The notes under the pieces: model-generated
The model's database searches: none
Seen by the model: the letters and a program-made list of their open reading frames with translations, nothing else
Told to the model about the DNA's origin: nothing
Made by a program: the position numbers and the translations under genes
From: Planctomycetota bacterium
GTDB lineage: Bacteria > Planctomycetota > Planctomycetia > Planctomycetales > Planctomycetaceae
NCBI GenBank assembly: GCA_018242525.1
Contig: JAFEBS010000001.1
Location: 1-64,000 of the forward strand
Reading direction: 5' to 3'
DNA length: 64,000 nt
Part shown: positions 53,454-61,584 of the stretch, piece by piece
Position numbering within the stretch: position 1 is the first letter of the stretch
How the letters are laid out: each line of letters begins with the position of its first letter

Positions 53454-53930
53454 TCACGACCGAATCGGATTCGACGTTGAGATCGCGGAAAGGAACTGTA
53501 CGACATGCGATTGAAGTTGCGAGTCACTCAGATGTGTCAATTCCTGATTGAACTCGCCTGCGACCCGGCTCTGCAGTCGTGGTGACATTCTCTCCCGCAA
53601 GACCCCCAGAAACCGGGGCGGACAGACAACAATCAACCGGTCGAACAGACCCTGCTCAGACCCGCGTTCCAGGTGATCACACAGTTCGCCCGCGAATTTC
53701 CGGGCCTCGTGATGATCGGGATCCTCGTGTGGTTCCGAGGCCGTACGCGCATTGCCTTGCAGGCTGAACCGACCTGGAGCATCGCTCTCGGTCTGCCCTC
53801 GATGCAGTTTTCCTGCCGGGTGAATGAATGCCGCCGCAACGGAAAAATGTCCGTTGCTGTCTTGAGGCGACTGCAGAATCCGAGCCTTGCACCGGTCCGC
53901 GACGAGAATCCAGTCAATTGTCTGTGCCAT
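53454..53930 (-). CDS. Host-attachment-family protein (baeRF/eRF1-like fold)
   Basis: A 158-residue protein. It has WILVADRCKARILQ at the N-terminus, an Asp/Glu/His-rich centre (EPHEDPDHHEARKFAGELCDHL) and the C-terminal strand-helix pattern (FDRLIVVCPPRFLGVLRERM). This is the family once named for attachment to host cells and now seen as eRF1-like; its true role is unclear. Such genes often lie near USP/Hsp20 genes. A weak sigma-54-like site is upstream (53976-53989). Confidence 0.8.
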   Translation of the reverse strand: MAQTIDWILVADRCKARILQSPQDSNGHFSVAAAFIHPAGKLHRGQTESDAPGRFSLQGNARTASEPHEDPDHHEARKFAGELCDHLERGSEQGLFDRLIVVCPPRFLGVLRERMSPRLQSRVAGEFNQELTHLSDSQLQSHVVQFLSAISTSNPIRS

Positions 53931-54458
53931 GATTGAGTCCGTGTTTACATTGAGGCAAGGTTATCTTCGGGTCCTGCATCACTTTGACCAGTAGACCACC
54001 ATTTCCAGCACTCCGCTGAAACATCATGAATCGCCAGGACAACTTGCAGTGAAGCAGGGCAGCCACTTCGCTCGGCCGGTTGATCCGTCCCGGTACGCCA
54101 CAGGATTCAGAGCAAGTCAGATGCCAATCCAGAATTTGGTGGTCTCGCAGCCCGTAGAAACAGGGGGCTTGCCCGATGCTGCAGATTCGAGATCAACGGC
54201 CATGAATCCCGTGGTCGCACGCCGGTAATAATTCGACCGGTTGGATCAAAAGCAGGCAGTTCACAGCCACCTGACGTCAAGAATTCCTCCCAATCCGCCG
54301 GAACGGTCCGAGTAACTTCCTGACAACAATTCTGGAAATCGACGGAACACAAACTGCTATTGAAGGCGTGGAGATGTCGGCGATCCACACAGAGGTCCAT
54401 TCGGCAGTACCGGATGTGGCGGGATTTGCCAAAGGTGAATGATTTCGTCTTGAGGAAC
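53931..54458 (-). other. Divergent intergenic region
   Basis: 528 bases. A weak minus-strand sigma-54-like site TGGTCA-AAGTG-ATGC (53976-53990, GG-N10-GC correct, -24 box imperfect) faces the host-attachment gene. A minus-strand open frame (54107-54574) includes PADWEEFLTSGGCELPAFDPTG, which might be a coding remnant, but I cannot place it in a family. Confidence 0.35.
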
Positions 54459-54932
54459 ATGAAGATGACAAGAATTGCACGCGTCACGACGGCGTTCGGA
54501 CTTCTGGGCGTCCTTTCGGTTGTGATCGGTATAGGCGTTCCGTGTGCGGCAACATCGCAGGATCGCGCCGACAAAGGGAAGAAGCCATCTCCGGTTCAAG
54601 AAGCCAGACCGACGACAGAACAGAGAGTCTTCATGCGACGAAAACTCGATGCCTCCAATCAGATTCTCGAAGGGTTACTGACCGAAGACACTGAGCTGAT
54701 TACAAAAGGGTCAGCGAGCCTCATGGAAATGAGTGGCGCCGAACTCTGGCAGGTTCGGAATGATGTGATGTACAAGCAGTACAGCGCCGAGTTTCAACAG
54801 TCCGCGAAGAAGCTAATGGAAGCGGCCAAGAAGGACAACTTTGACAGCGCGGCCCTCAGATGGATCGACACGACTCTCAAGTGCATCGAATGTCACAAGT
54901 ACGTGCGCGGAGCACGGATTGCCACGCAGTAA
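54459..54932 (+). CDS. Small exported c-type cytochrome
   Basis: A 157-residue protein with a signal peptide (TTAFGLLGVLSVVIGIGVPCAAT). The mature part is helical and holds one heme-binding motif near the C-terminus (CIECHKYVR). A single CxxCH at the end of a helical bundle recalls class II (c'-type) cytochromes, but helix count cannot be fixed by eye. ATG 54459 is preceded by GAGGA. It stands alone, divergent from the host-attachment operon. Confidence 0.75.
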   Translation: MKMTRIARVTTAFGLLGVLSVVIGIGVPCAATSQDRADKGKKPSPVQEARPTTEQRVFMRRKLDASNQILEGLLTEDTELITKGSASLMEMSGAELWQVRNDVMYKQYSAEFQQSAKKLMEAAKKDNFDSAALRWIDTTLKCIECHKYVRGARIATQ

Positions 54933-55015
54933 TGAAAACTGCCGCCTGGACTGCGATCTGACTGCCCTGTACCGAAGAGGCCGAGCGCACGCGCGATTGA
55001 CAGTCACGCGTGCGG

Positions 55016-55636
55016 TCAGTCTTGTCCAACCCCGCTTTCGGAATCGAGTTGAGGGACCAGGTTGAACTTGGATCCATTACTCAGGTCAATCCGCCTCGAC
55101 AAAGCATGGCTGGTCGGATCGAGAAATCTCAACAACTCGTCCTTCCATTCCCGCGCATAGTCGATACCGATTCGCGGCGTGGCAACAATCGGCGGACGAT
55201 CCGCCGGATCGTCCAGCAGGTACAGTCGATCATTCGCCAAAGTGACACCATTCTGGGCACGGGTAATCTGCAGGCCGCGGGCCAGTTTCCCTGGCCCCGA
55301 AAGATCGGCCGACCAGCCATCCAATGGTTCCGCCGCACGGATCAGCACGGCCTGCGGATCATCGATCTCTCCGGCGACGATGTTGAACATGTCGTACATG
55401 CCGTAAATCAGGTAGACATACGCCCGGCCAGCCGGTCCAAACATGACTTCCGTCCGATTCGTCCGGCCTTTCGAGGCATGGCATGCCAGATCGTGCGCAC
55501 CGACGTACGCTTCTGTTTCGACAATGCGAGCGCGGAGTACTTTTCGGCGCACGCGCCGAACGATGATCTTGCCGATGAGATCCGGCGCCAACTCAATGGC
55601 CGGCTTTGCATAAAAGGGCTGATCCAGTTTCAACAT
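55016..55636 (-). CDS. mpg: DNA-3-methyladenine glycosylase (AAG/MPG family)
   Basis: A 206-residue base-excision repair enzyme of the mammalian-type MPG fold. Visible motifs: LIGKIIVRR, the catalytic-site strand ARIVETEAYVG, ASKGRTNRTEVMFGPAGRAYVYLIYGMYDMFNIV, and AAEPLDG. It removes alkylated purines such as 3-methyladenine. Full length for the family with no lesion. Single gene. Confidence 0.93.
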   Translation of the reverse strand: MLKLDQPFYAKPAIELAPDLIGKIIVRRVRRKVLRARIVETEAYVGAHDLACHASKGRTNRTEVMFGPAGRAYVYLIYGMYDMFNIVAGEIDDPQAVLIRAAEPLDGWSADLSGPGKLARGLQITRAQNGVTLANDRLYLLDDPADRPPIVATPRIGIDYAREWKDELLRFLDPTSHALSRRIDLSNGSKFNLVPQLDSESGVGQD

Positions 55637-55667
55637 TCAGCGACTCCGGACAAACGCCATCCCGTCC

Positions 55668-55901
55668 GTGGCAGTACCTGATAATCATGCGCCGCAGCTC
55701 TGGGGACCTTGGACGGAAGTCTACTGGAATGACTCATGGACAGGAGATGATCTGAACAATCGCCTGTACGAACCAGTCCTTCCTCCAAAATGGGTCAGCC
55801 CCGACGGGAAATCGATGTACCTGGGATACTCCGACTGCCGGGACGGTTACACCAGGAACTACAAACTGAATCTGCAGAAGCTCACATTGTCTGTGGAATG
55901 A
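55668..55901 (+). pseudogene. 3' remnant of a secreted hydrolase-like gene
   Basis: A 77-codon frame reads APQLWGPWTEVYWNDSWTG, then PPKWVSPDGKSMYLGYSDC and NYKLNLQKLTLSVE. It looks like the last blade of a beta-propeller or glycosidase-like protein (a DUF4185-type end). No signal peptide or upstream domain is present; the MPG gene occupies the place where the 5' part would be. Best read as a truncated remnant. Confidence 0.55.
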
Positions 55902-56002
55902 CGCTGAAATCGGCCTGGCAGATCCATTTTCTGCAGAATCGCGCCACGATTCTATAGAATCCGCTTGCCCGACTGGTCGAGAAACTGGTATTGTGCCCGC
56001 CG

Positions 56003-56103
56003 AGCAGCCCGTGGAAAAAGGGGCTGACCCTTTGGAGGGCATTCGATTCACCTTGAGAATCGCCTGCCCGCAGAGGGTCAGACCCTTTTTTCCACGGGCT
56101 GCT
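56003..56103. repeat. 101-bp MITE-like inverted-repeat element A
   Basis: Ends AGCAGCCCGTGGAAAAA and its reverse complement form terminal inverted repeats of about 29-30 bp (56003-56031 and 56074-56103) with two or three mismatches, framing a 42-bp centre. No coding capacity and no clear target duplication. Could also act as a hairpin in RNA. Confidence 0.7.
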
Positions 56104-56155
56104 ATCCACCGCTGATTCAAATCCTGTGTTCCATGGCTTCTACAGAAGAGTTCCC

Positions 56156-57001
56156 ATGTCCGCTGTTCCTGCCCCCACTCAATTCAAGGCTGTGCTCGAT
56201 CATGCGGAACTGGCCAAGCTGCCCCGGGATTTGAGTTTTCATCCGGTCCACAATCCCGCCCCCAGGGTGCTGACATCCGCGCAGATCGAACAGTTTAACC
56301 GCGATGGATACATCAAGGGGATCCGCGTCTATTCGGACGGGGAAATCACCGGGATTCGCCAGTACTTTGACCAGTTGCTGGTACAAGTGGTGGCGGCCGG
56401 AGGGGACAGCTATTCGATCAGTTCCGCGCATCTGCGGTACGGAAAAGTCTGGGATATTGTCACCAACGCCCGGATCGTGGCCTGCGTCAAGGATCTGCTC
56501 GGCGAAAATGTCGTCGGTTGGGGATCTCACTTCTTTTGCAAGATGCCCAAGGACGGCAAGAGTGTGGCCTGGCACCAGGATTCCAGCTATTGGCCGCTGA
56601 CTCCGTCCAAGGCTGTCACCGTCTGGCTGGCGATCGACGATGCCGACGTCGAAAACGCCTGCATGCGGTTCGTGTCCGGTTCGCATCACTACGGCGCAAT
56701 GACGTTTCGCCCCAGCGATCCAACCGAGCACAACGTCCTTAACCAGACGATTGAAAACGTGGAACAGTATGGCCAGTTTGTTGACGATTGCCTGCAAGCG
56801 GGCGAGATCAGCCTGCATTCCGACTTGCTGCTGCACGGATCCGAAGCGAACATGTCGGACCGTCGCCGTTGCGGGCTGACGTTGCGATACGCTCCCGTGG
56901 ATGTCCATGCCTACATGGACTGGAACTTGAAGGGGGTCTGGGTGAGCGGCAGTGATCCGCAGGGGCACTGGGCCAACCGGGCGCGACCCACTGACGAATG
57001 A
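56156..57001 (+). CDS. Phytanoyl-CoA dioxygenase (PhyH) family protein
   Basis: A 281-residue Fe(II)/2-oxoglutarate-dependent oxygenase. The iron triad appears as H-x-D in VAWHQDSSYW and the distal His in LLLHGSEAN, with the 2-oxoglutarate Arg in SDRRRCGLTLRY. Substrate unknown; family members act on fatty acyl groups, small alcohols or phosphonates. ATG 56156 has GAAGAG upstream; the ORF's earlier start at 56126 is less likely. Lies between an inverted-repeat element and the leucine-rich-like gene. Confidence 0.9.
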   Translation: MSAVPAPTQFKAVLDHAELAKLPRDLSFHPVHNPAPRVLTSAQIEQFNRDGYIKGIRVYSDGEITGIRQYFDQLLVQVVAAGGDSYSISSAHLRYGKVWDIVTNARIVACVKDLLGENVVGWGSHFFCKMPKDGKSVAWHQDSSYWPLTPSKAVTVWLAIDDADVENACMRFVSGSHHYGAMTFRPSDPTEHNVLNQTIENVEQYGQFVDDCLQAGEISLHSDLLLHGSEANMSDRRRCGLTLRYAPVDVHAYMDWNLKGVWVSGSDPQGHWANRARPTDE

Positions 57002-57133
57002 CGTCGCCAATGAGGGATTGAAATCTCGAATCTTCACGACTCATCATCGACCTCGCCTGACACGCCACTACCGCGGCAGCGTCGCACGTGGCGGCAGTGG
57101 TCGCGATTATGGCGGGTCCGGATCGGCGGGACG

Positions 57134-57976
57134 GTGCTGCTGATTGTGATGATTTCGGCGGTGATCGTCTGGCTCCCCCGTCGCGGGTTGCTGGTCCTGT
57201 CCCTGGCCGGGGCCCGCGTCGAATTGATCCATCCGATCGAACAATTGCCGGTGTTTCGCTGGAGTCCGGCTCTACAGGGGTTCCTGTCACGAAATCATCG
57301 TCGGCTGATCTGGCTCGGAACGGATGACGATGTGAGTCTGATTGGATTGAGTGACCCAGTCTCGCATGGACGGCTGCTTCGTCACTTGACCCGATTTCCC
57401 AACTGCAGAACGCTGATCCTGCGGGGCTCTCTTGTCGATCAACTTGGCAATTCCGGACTGTGTTCGAGCATTCATCGCGTCTTCATCGAAGGAGATGGGG
57501 CCGACGTTGATTGGAACGGTCTGAGTCCGCTCACCGCACTGCACGAACTGAAGCTTCGCAATCTCAAATGGTCGGAAATCCCCGAACCAACGATCCCATC
57601 GTTTGATCACCTGCAGCGAATCGATGTTTATGAATCCCATTTGCCACCTGCTCTCTTCGCCGGACTTGGACGATTAAAACATTTCTCCGGTGTTCTGGCG
57701 TTTCACGGGTGCCACGGTATCGACGCGATGGCAATCGGTCAGATTGGAAAGACTCACGTTGTCCGATTGGAATTGAAATCGTGCTTTGGAATCGGGGACG
57801 AAGAGATTCGCGGCATCAGAAACTGTTCCAGCTTGCGATTTTTGCAATTGGAGAACGCTCACGTTTCCCAGAAGGAGATCCAGCGTTTGCAAAACGCGAT
57901 GCCGTTGATTCAGATTGACCAGCGTTGGCACCCCAACCCGAGAGGACCGTCGGTAAACGGCGGTATCAGTTTCTGA
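57134..57976 (+). CDS. Membrane-anchored leucine-rich-like protein
   Basis: A 280-residue protein with an N-terminal TM segment (LLIVMISAVIVWLP) and irregular leucine-rich-like repeats (TALHELKLRNLKW; SSLRFLQLENAHV; HVVRLELKSC). Planctomycetes have many such proteins. The GTG at 57134 is used, but the same frame is open and credible for about 30 further codons upstream (reading LPRQRRTWRQWSRLWRVRIGG, a basic pre-TM region) with no ATG/GTG/TTG, so the N-terminus may be longer or damaged. It abuts the next gene. Confidence 0.6.
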   Translation: MLLIVMISAVIVWLPRRGLLVLSLAGARVELIHPIEQLPVFRWSPALQGFLSRNHRRLIWLGTDDDVSLIGLSDPVSHGRLLRHLTRFPNCRTLILRGSLVDQLGNSGLCSSIHRVFIEGDGADVDWNGLSPLTALHELKLRNLKWSEIPEPTIPSFDHLQRIDVYESHLPPALFAGLGRLKHFSGVLAFHGCHGIDAMAIGQIGKTHVVRLELKSCFGIGDEEIRGIRNCSSLRFLQLENAHVSQKEIQRLQNAMPLIQIDQRWHPNPRGPSVNGGISF

Positions 57977-60199
57977 ATGACGTTTTCGCGCTTCGCAGTC
58001 ATCGTCCTGCTGTCATCCCTGCTGCTCACAGCCTTGTTCTGGGGGCCGTTGTGGGTTGGGTACGGCTTTATCGGGGGCGACCTGTACCCCTATTTCTTCC
58101 CGCAGAAGGCGTTCCTGGCCGATCGGCTGCATGCCGGTGAATTTCCATTGTGGAACAATCTGACGGGCTTCGGCTACCCCGTCCTTGGGGAAAGCCAGAC
58201 CGGTGCCGCGTATCCTCCGTATCTGTTCGCCTATTACTTTCTGAACATCAACACCGCGTATAATCTGCAGCATCTGCTGCACTACGTCGTCTGCTTTGTC
58301 GGACTGACCCTGTTCGCCCGCCGGATCGGCATGGGCACGGCCAGTGCGTTGCTGTCGGCCATCGTTTTCACCTACGGCTGGTTTCCTCCGCGGGCGTGCC
58401 TGGAATGGGCCATCGTTACCGGAGCCTGGTTGCCGATTGCTTTGTGGTGTGTCGAATCGTTCGTGCAAACACGCTGGTGGCGCTACGCCATTGGCCTGAG
58501 TCTGGTACTGGGCTTGCAACTGCTGGCCGGACACTTTCATCTGGCATTTATTACTCAGTTGCTGGTCCTGGCGTACGCGGTCTGGCGGATCCGCTTCACA
58601 GACGAACGGACCGCCGAGAAACTCCTGATTCCAGCCGGTGACAAGAGTGTGACGAAAGTCACAGGGGTGCGGTCCCTCCTCATGCCGTTGGTTCTGGCGA
58701 TCATGGCCGGATTCCTGATTGCTGCCGTGCAATTGATTCCGGCCTGGGAATTGAAGACCCGCAGTTCCCGCGCCAACGTGGGGAAAGAACATGATCCCTC
58801 GTACGGACACCTGCCACCGCTGTACGCGTCCCAGATGATCGCTCCCTGGCTGTGGTACAGCCCGCTGGCGATTGACGGGGACGACGCGATCCGCAACTTC
58901 GCGGAATTCGGAGCTCCCTGGCACTGGTTTGGTCCGCAGCGTGATCTGGATGAGTCCCTGATGCACGCACGGGCCGGTGGACTGACTTCGATCGCCACGA
59001 ACAAAGTAGAAGCACACCTGTATTGCGGACTGATTCCGCTGGCGTTGGCCGCCTGGTGGCTGTGCCTGGGTCGTCGCCAGACTGTTTCCAGCCGTCTGCG
59101 ACCGCTGGATCGGCGTCCTGCGAATCCCGCCGTGGCTGCCTTCCCGCTGACGGCCGAATGTTGGTTCTGGGGGATCGCCGCCGGACTGGCGTTGATTTAT
59201 GCGACGGGTTGGCTGCTGCCGGTGGCCCGGTTCATTCCCGGCTTCAATTTCTTCCGTGGTCCCGGTCGTTACGGAATCGTGACAACACTGTCAGTGGCCA
59301 TCCTGGCGGGTCGCGGCCTGGATCAACTTCTGCGAAACAAGCCCACGGTCGGGCGCATCGCGATTGTGGGAGGCGTCCTGTGTTCGACCGTTTGCGATTT
59401 GTGGATGGTCTCGCGGATGGTGACGTATGCCGTGATGGTTTCTCGGCCACCAGTGAGTCTGCGTGATCAAAGCCCCGTTCGCAAATTGCTGCTGGACGAA
59501 GAATTCGCCCCCCGGCTGTATGCTCCCGGACAGAACCTGGGAAACCTGCTTGGTATCTCGTGTCTGCCGGTCTACTTGGGAATCGCGCCCGCCTCCTACT
59601 CTGATCCCCGATTTGCCGGCGAGGGGATGCCGAAGGCCGATGCGAGCCAGCATCCTGTTCCCGCAGACGCGAACTTCTCCCAGTGGCTCAGAGACAGTGG
59701 TGTCACTCATCTCCTCAGCTTTGATCGGCTCGACGAGACCTCCTGGAATTCGAAGCTGATCTGGCAGGGGATCGACCCTCTGTTGAATTTCGCCTGGGGC
59801 CGCCGCGAACCGTTGTTTCTGTATAAGTTGACCGATGCACGCGGTCGAGCTTCGGTGTTGGAGAGTCCCGGGGGTGTCGCCACCGTCGCGCTGCAGCAGA
59901 CGGCGAATCAACTGATTGTGCAGTCACAGTCAGATCAGTCCGCCACGCTGCTGTTGCGCGAGCTGCATTATCCTGGCTGGACGGTCGAGGTTGACGGGCA
60001 GGCCGCCGTCGCATCGCACCGCGGGACATTTCGGCAAGTTCCCATTCTGGCCGGGTCGCACACCGTGATCTGGACCTATCGGCCACGGTCAGTAAAGCTG
60101 GGATTGAACATCTCGCTGGCGACATTACTGGTCCTGGCGGCCATCGGGCACGTTCGGTTCTGGCATCGGGGTTGGCTGGACCGGATGCTGAACCGATAG
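57977..60199 (+). CDS. Large polytopic membrane protein (YfhO-like)
   Basis: A 740-residue protein with about a dozen TM helices and a C-terminal soluble beta domain (PGWTVEVDGQAAVASHRG; RQVPILAGSHTVIWTYRP) that matches the end of YfhO-type proteins. The N-terminal loop has GGDLYPYFFP and FPLWNNLTGFGYP, typical for the family, which is related to GT-C glycosyltransferases and thought to act in cell-surface glycosylation. Start directly follows the stop of the leucine-rich-like gene. Confidence 0.85.
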   Translation: MTFSRFAVIVLLSSLLLTALFWGPLWVGYGFIGGDLYPYFFPQKAFLADRLHAGEFPLWNNLTGFGYPVLGESQTGAAYPPYLFAYYFLNINTAYNLQHLLHYVVCFVGLTLFARRIGMGTASALLSAIVFTYGWFPPRACLEWAIVTGAWLPIALWCVESFVQTRWWRYAIGLSLVLGLQLLAGHFHLAFITQLLVLAYAVWRIRFTDERTAEKLLIPAGDKSVTKVTGVRSLLMPLVLAIMAGFLIAAVQLIPAWELKTRSSRANVGKEHDPSYGHLPPLYASQMIAPWLWYSPLAIDGDDAIRNFAEFGAPWHWFGPQRDLDESLMHARAGGLTSIATNKVEAHLYCGLIPLALAAWWLCLGRRQTVSSRLRPLDRRPANPAVAAFPLTAECWFWGIAAGLALIYATGWLLPVARFIPGFNFFRGPGRYGIVTTLSVAILAGRGLDQLLRNKPTVGRIAIVGGVLCSTVCDLWMVSRMVTYAVMVSRPPVSLRDQSPVRKLLLDEEFAPRLYAPGQNLGNLLGISCLPVYLGIAPASYSDPRFAGEGMPKADASQHPVPADANFSQWLRDSGVTHLLSFDRLDETSWNSKLIWQGIDPLLNFAWGRREPLFLYKLTDARGRASVLESPGGVATVALQQTANQLIVQSQSDQSATLLLRELHYPGWTVEVDGQAAVASHRGTFRQVPILAGSHTVIWTYRPRSVKLGLNISLATLLVLAAIGHVRFWHRGWLDRMLNR

Positions 60200-60204
60200 T
60201 TGCG

Positions 60205-60300
60205 GGGTCAAGTGGTTCAAAGTTCAATTTTCGCAAACCAACGACTTTCCCGATCTGAGATTCCCCACACGCGAAAATTGAACTTTGAACCACTTGACCC
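60205..60300. repeat. 96-bp MITE-like inverted-repeat element B
   Basis: Two perfect 30-bp inverted repeats (60205-60234, starting GGGTCAAGTGG; 60271-60300) frame a 36-bp centre. It lies six bases after the YfhO-like stop, so it could also work as a terminator in either direction. Different in sequence from element A at 56003. Confidence 0.8.
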
Positions 60301-60446
60301 ATGATGCCCAAAACCGCAATTCGGGAATCACACAGTCGGGATGACTTGCCTCTGTTCCGACAACCCCGCATCGCCGATACAATCCCTCGACATTCAGGTG
60401 GCGATCGATTTCCGCGGTCAATCCGCGTTTTTGCTGGAGTTTAAGC

Positions 60447-61445
60447 ATGAAGGCTGCGTTTATTCGCGAAACGGGTTCACCATCCGTGATTGAATTTGGC
60501 GATCTGCCCACGCCCTCGCCGCGGGCCAACGAGGTGCTGATCAAGGTGGGGGCTGTTTCCGTCAATCCCATTGACACGTACATCCGGGCGGGGGCGGTCG
60601 CCATGGCCAGCCGGTTTCCGTACATCATCGGGTGTGACCTGGCGGGAACCGTCGAACAGGTCGGCAGTGAAGTCAAGCGGTTTGCCATCGGTGACCGCGT
60701 CTGGGGGAGCAACCAGGGGCTGTTCGGTCGACAGGGAACATTTGCCGAGTTTGCAGCGGTCGACGAACGCTGGCTGTACCGGACGCCCAAGGGGATGAGC
60801 GACGAAGAGGCCGCGGCCGGGGCGCTCGTGGGACTGACCGCTCACATGGGCCTGTTCCAGCACGCCGATTTGCATCCGGGAGAAGTGGTCTTCGTCAACG
60901 GCGGTGCCGGAGGAGTCGGTTCGTGCGTGGTGCAACTGGCCAAGGCGACGGGTGCCTTCGTGGTCACCACCGGCGGCAGTGACGAGAGCCTGAAGATCTG
61001 CAAAAGCCTGGGGGCGGACCTGGCGCTGAACTACAATGCTCCGAATGTGGACGACCAGTTGCGCGCATTCAGCCTGCCGCACGGTGGAATCCAGTTGTGG
61101 ATTGAGACTCAGCGTGAACCGACACTGGATCGAACCATCAGCCTGATGGCCCCGCGGGGACGCATCGTACTGATGGCGGGCCGTCAGGCGCGACCGGAAC
61201 TGCCTGTGGGCCCCTTTTACGTCAAGGATCTGCGGCTGATCGGATTCGCGATGTTCAACGGGACGCCGGAAGAACAGCGTCAGGCCGCCGACGGCTTGAA
61301 TGCCCTGTACGAATTGAATCGCTGGCGGCCGCAGATCGGAATGACGATGCCATTGAGTGACGCGGCCAGGTCTCACCAGATCCAGGAAGACAACACGTTA
61401 AACAAGCAGGGATCGCTGCGGGGTAAGATTGTCCTGGTCCCGTAA
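60447..61445 (+). CDS. Medium-chain dehydrogenase/reductase, quinone-reductase type
   Basis: A 332-residue oxidoreductase. GroES-like N-domain (KAAFIRETGSPSVIEFGDLP; SVNPIDTYIRAG) and Rossmann C-domain with VNGGAGGVGSCVVQLAKATGA for NADPH. The zinc-binding Cys and His of alcohol dehydrogenases are missing, so it is the zinc-free quinone oxidoreductase (zeta-crystallin) type. Ribosome site GGAG. Single gene. Confidence 0.9.
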   Translation: MKAAFIRETGSPSVIEFGDLPTPSPRANEVLIKVGAVSVNPIDTYIRAGAVAMASRFPYIIGCDLAGTVEQVGSEVKRFAIGDRVWGSNQGLFGRQGTFAEFAAVDERWLYRTPKGMSDEEAAAGALVGLTAHMGLFQHADLHPGEVVFVNGGAGGVGSCVVQLAKATGAFVVTTGGSDESLKICKSLGADLALNYNAPNVDDQLRAFSLPHGGIQLWIETQREPTLDRTISLMAPRGRIVLMAGRQARPELPVGPFYVKDLRLIGFAMFNGTPEEQRQAADGLNALYELNRWRPQIGMTMPLSDAARSHQIQEDNTLNKQGSLRGKIVLVP

Positions 61446-61475
61446 CGAACATGGGCTTTTAATTCGGGTACGCCA

Positions 61476-61544
61476 GCCCGATGCGCGAACGAGGGCTCAC
61501 CAAATCGGACACGCGTAGACTGATTCCTCGCTCGCGCGTCGGGC
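61476..61544. repeat. REP-like palindromic element, copy B
   Basis: GCCCGATGCGCGAACGAGG (61476-61494) and CCTCGCTCGCGCGTCGGGC (61526-61544) pair with two mismatches. Related to copy A at 41477-41540. Lies between two genes on the same strand. Confidence 0.65.
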
Positions 61545-61584
61545 TATTGTGACTTGAGTCGATTCCACCTTGGATGGGACCGCG

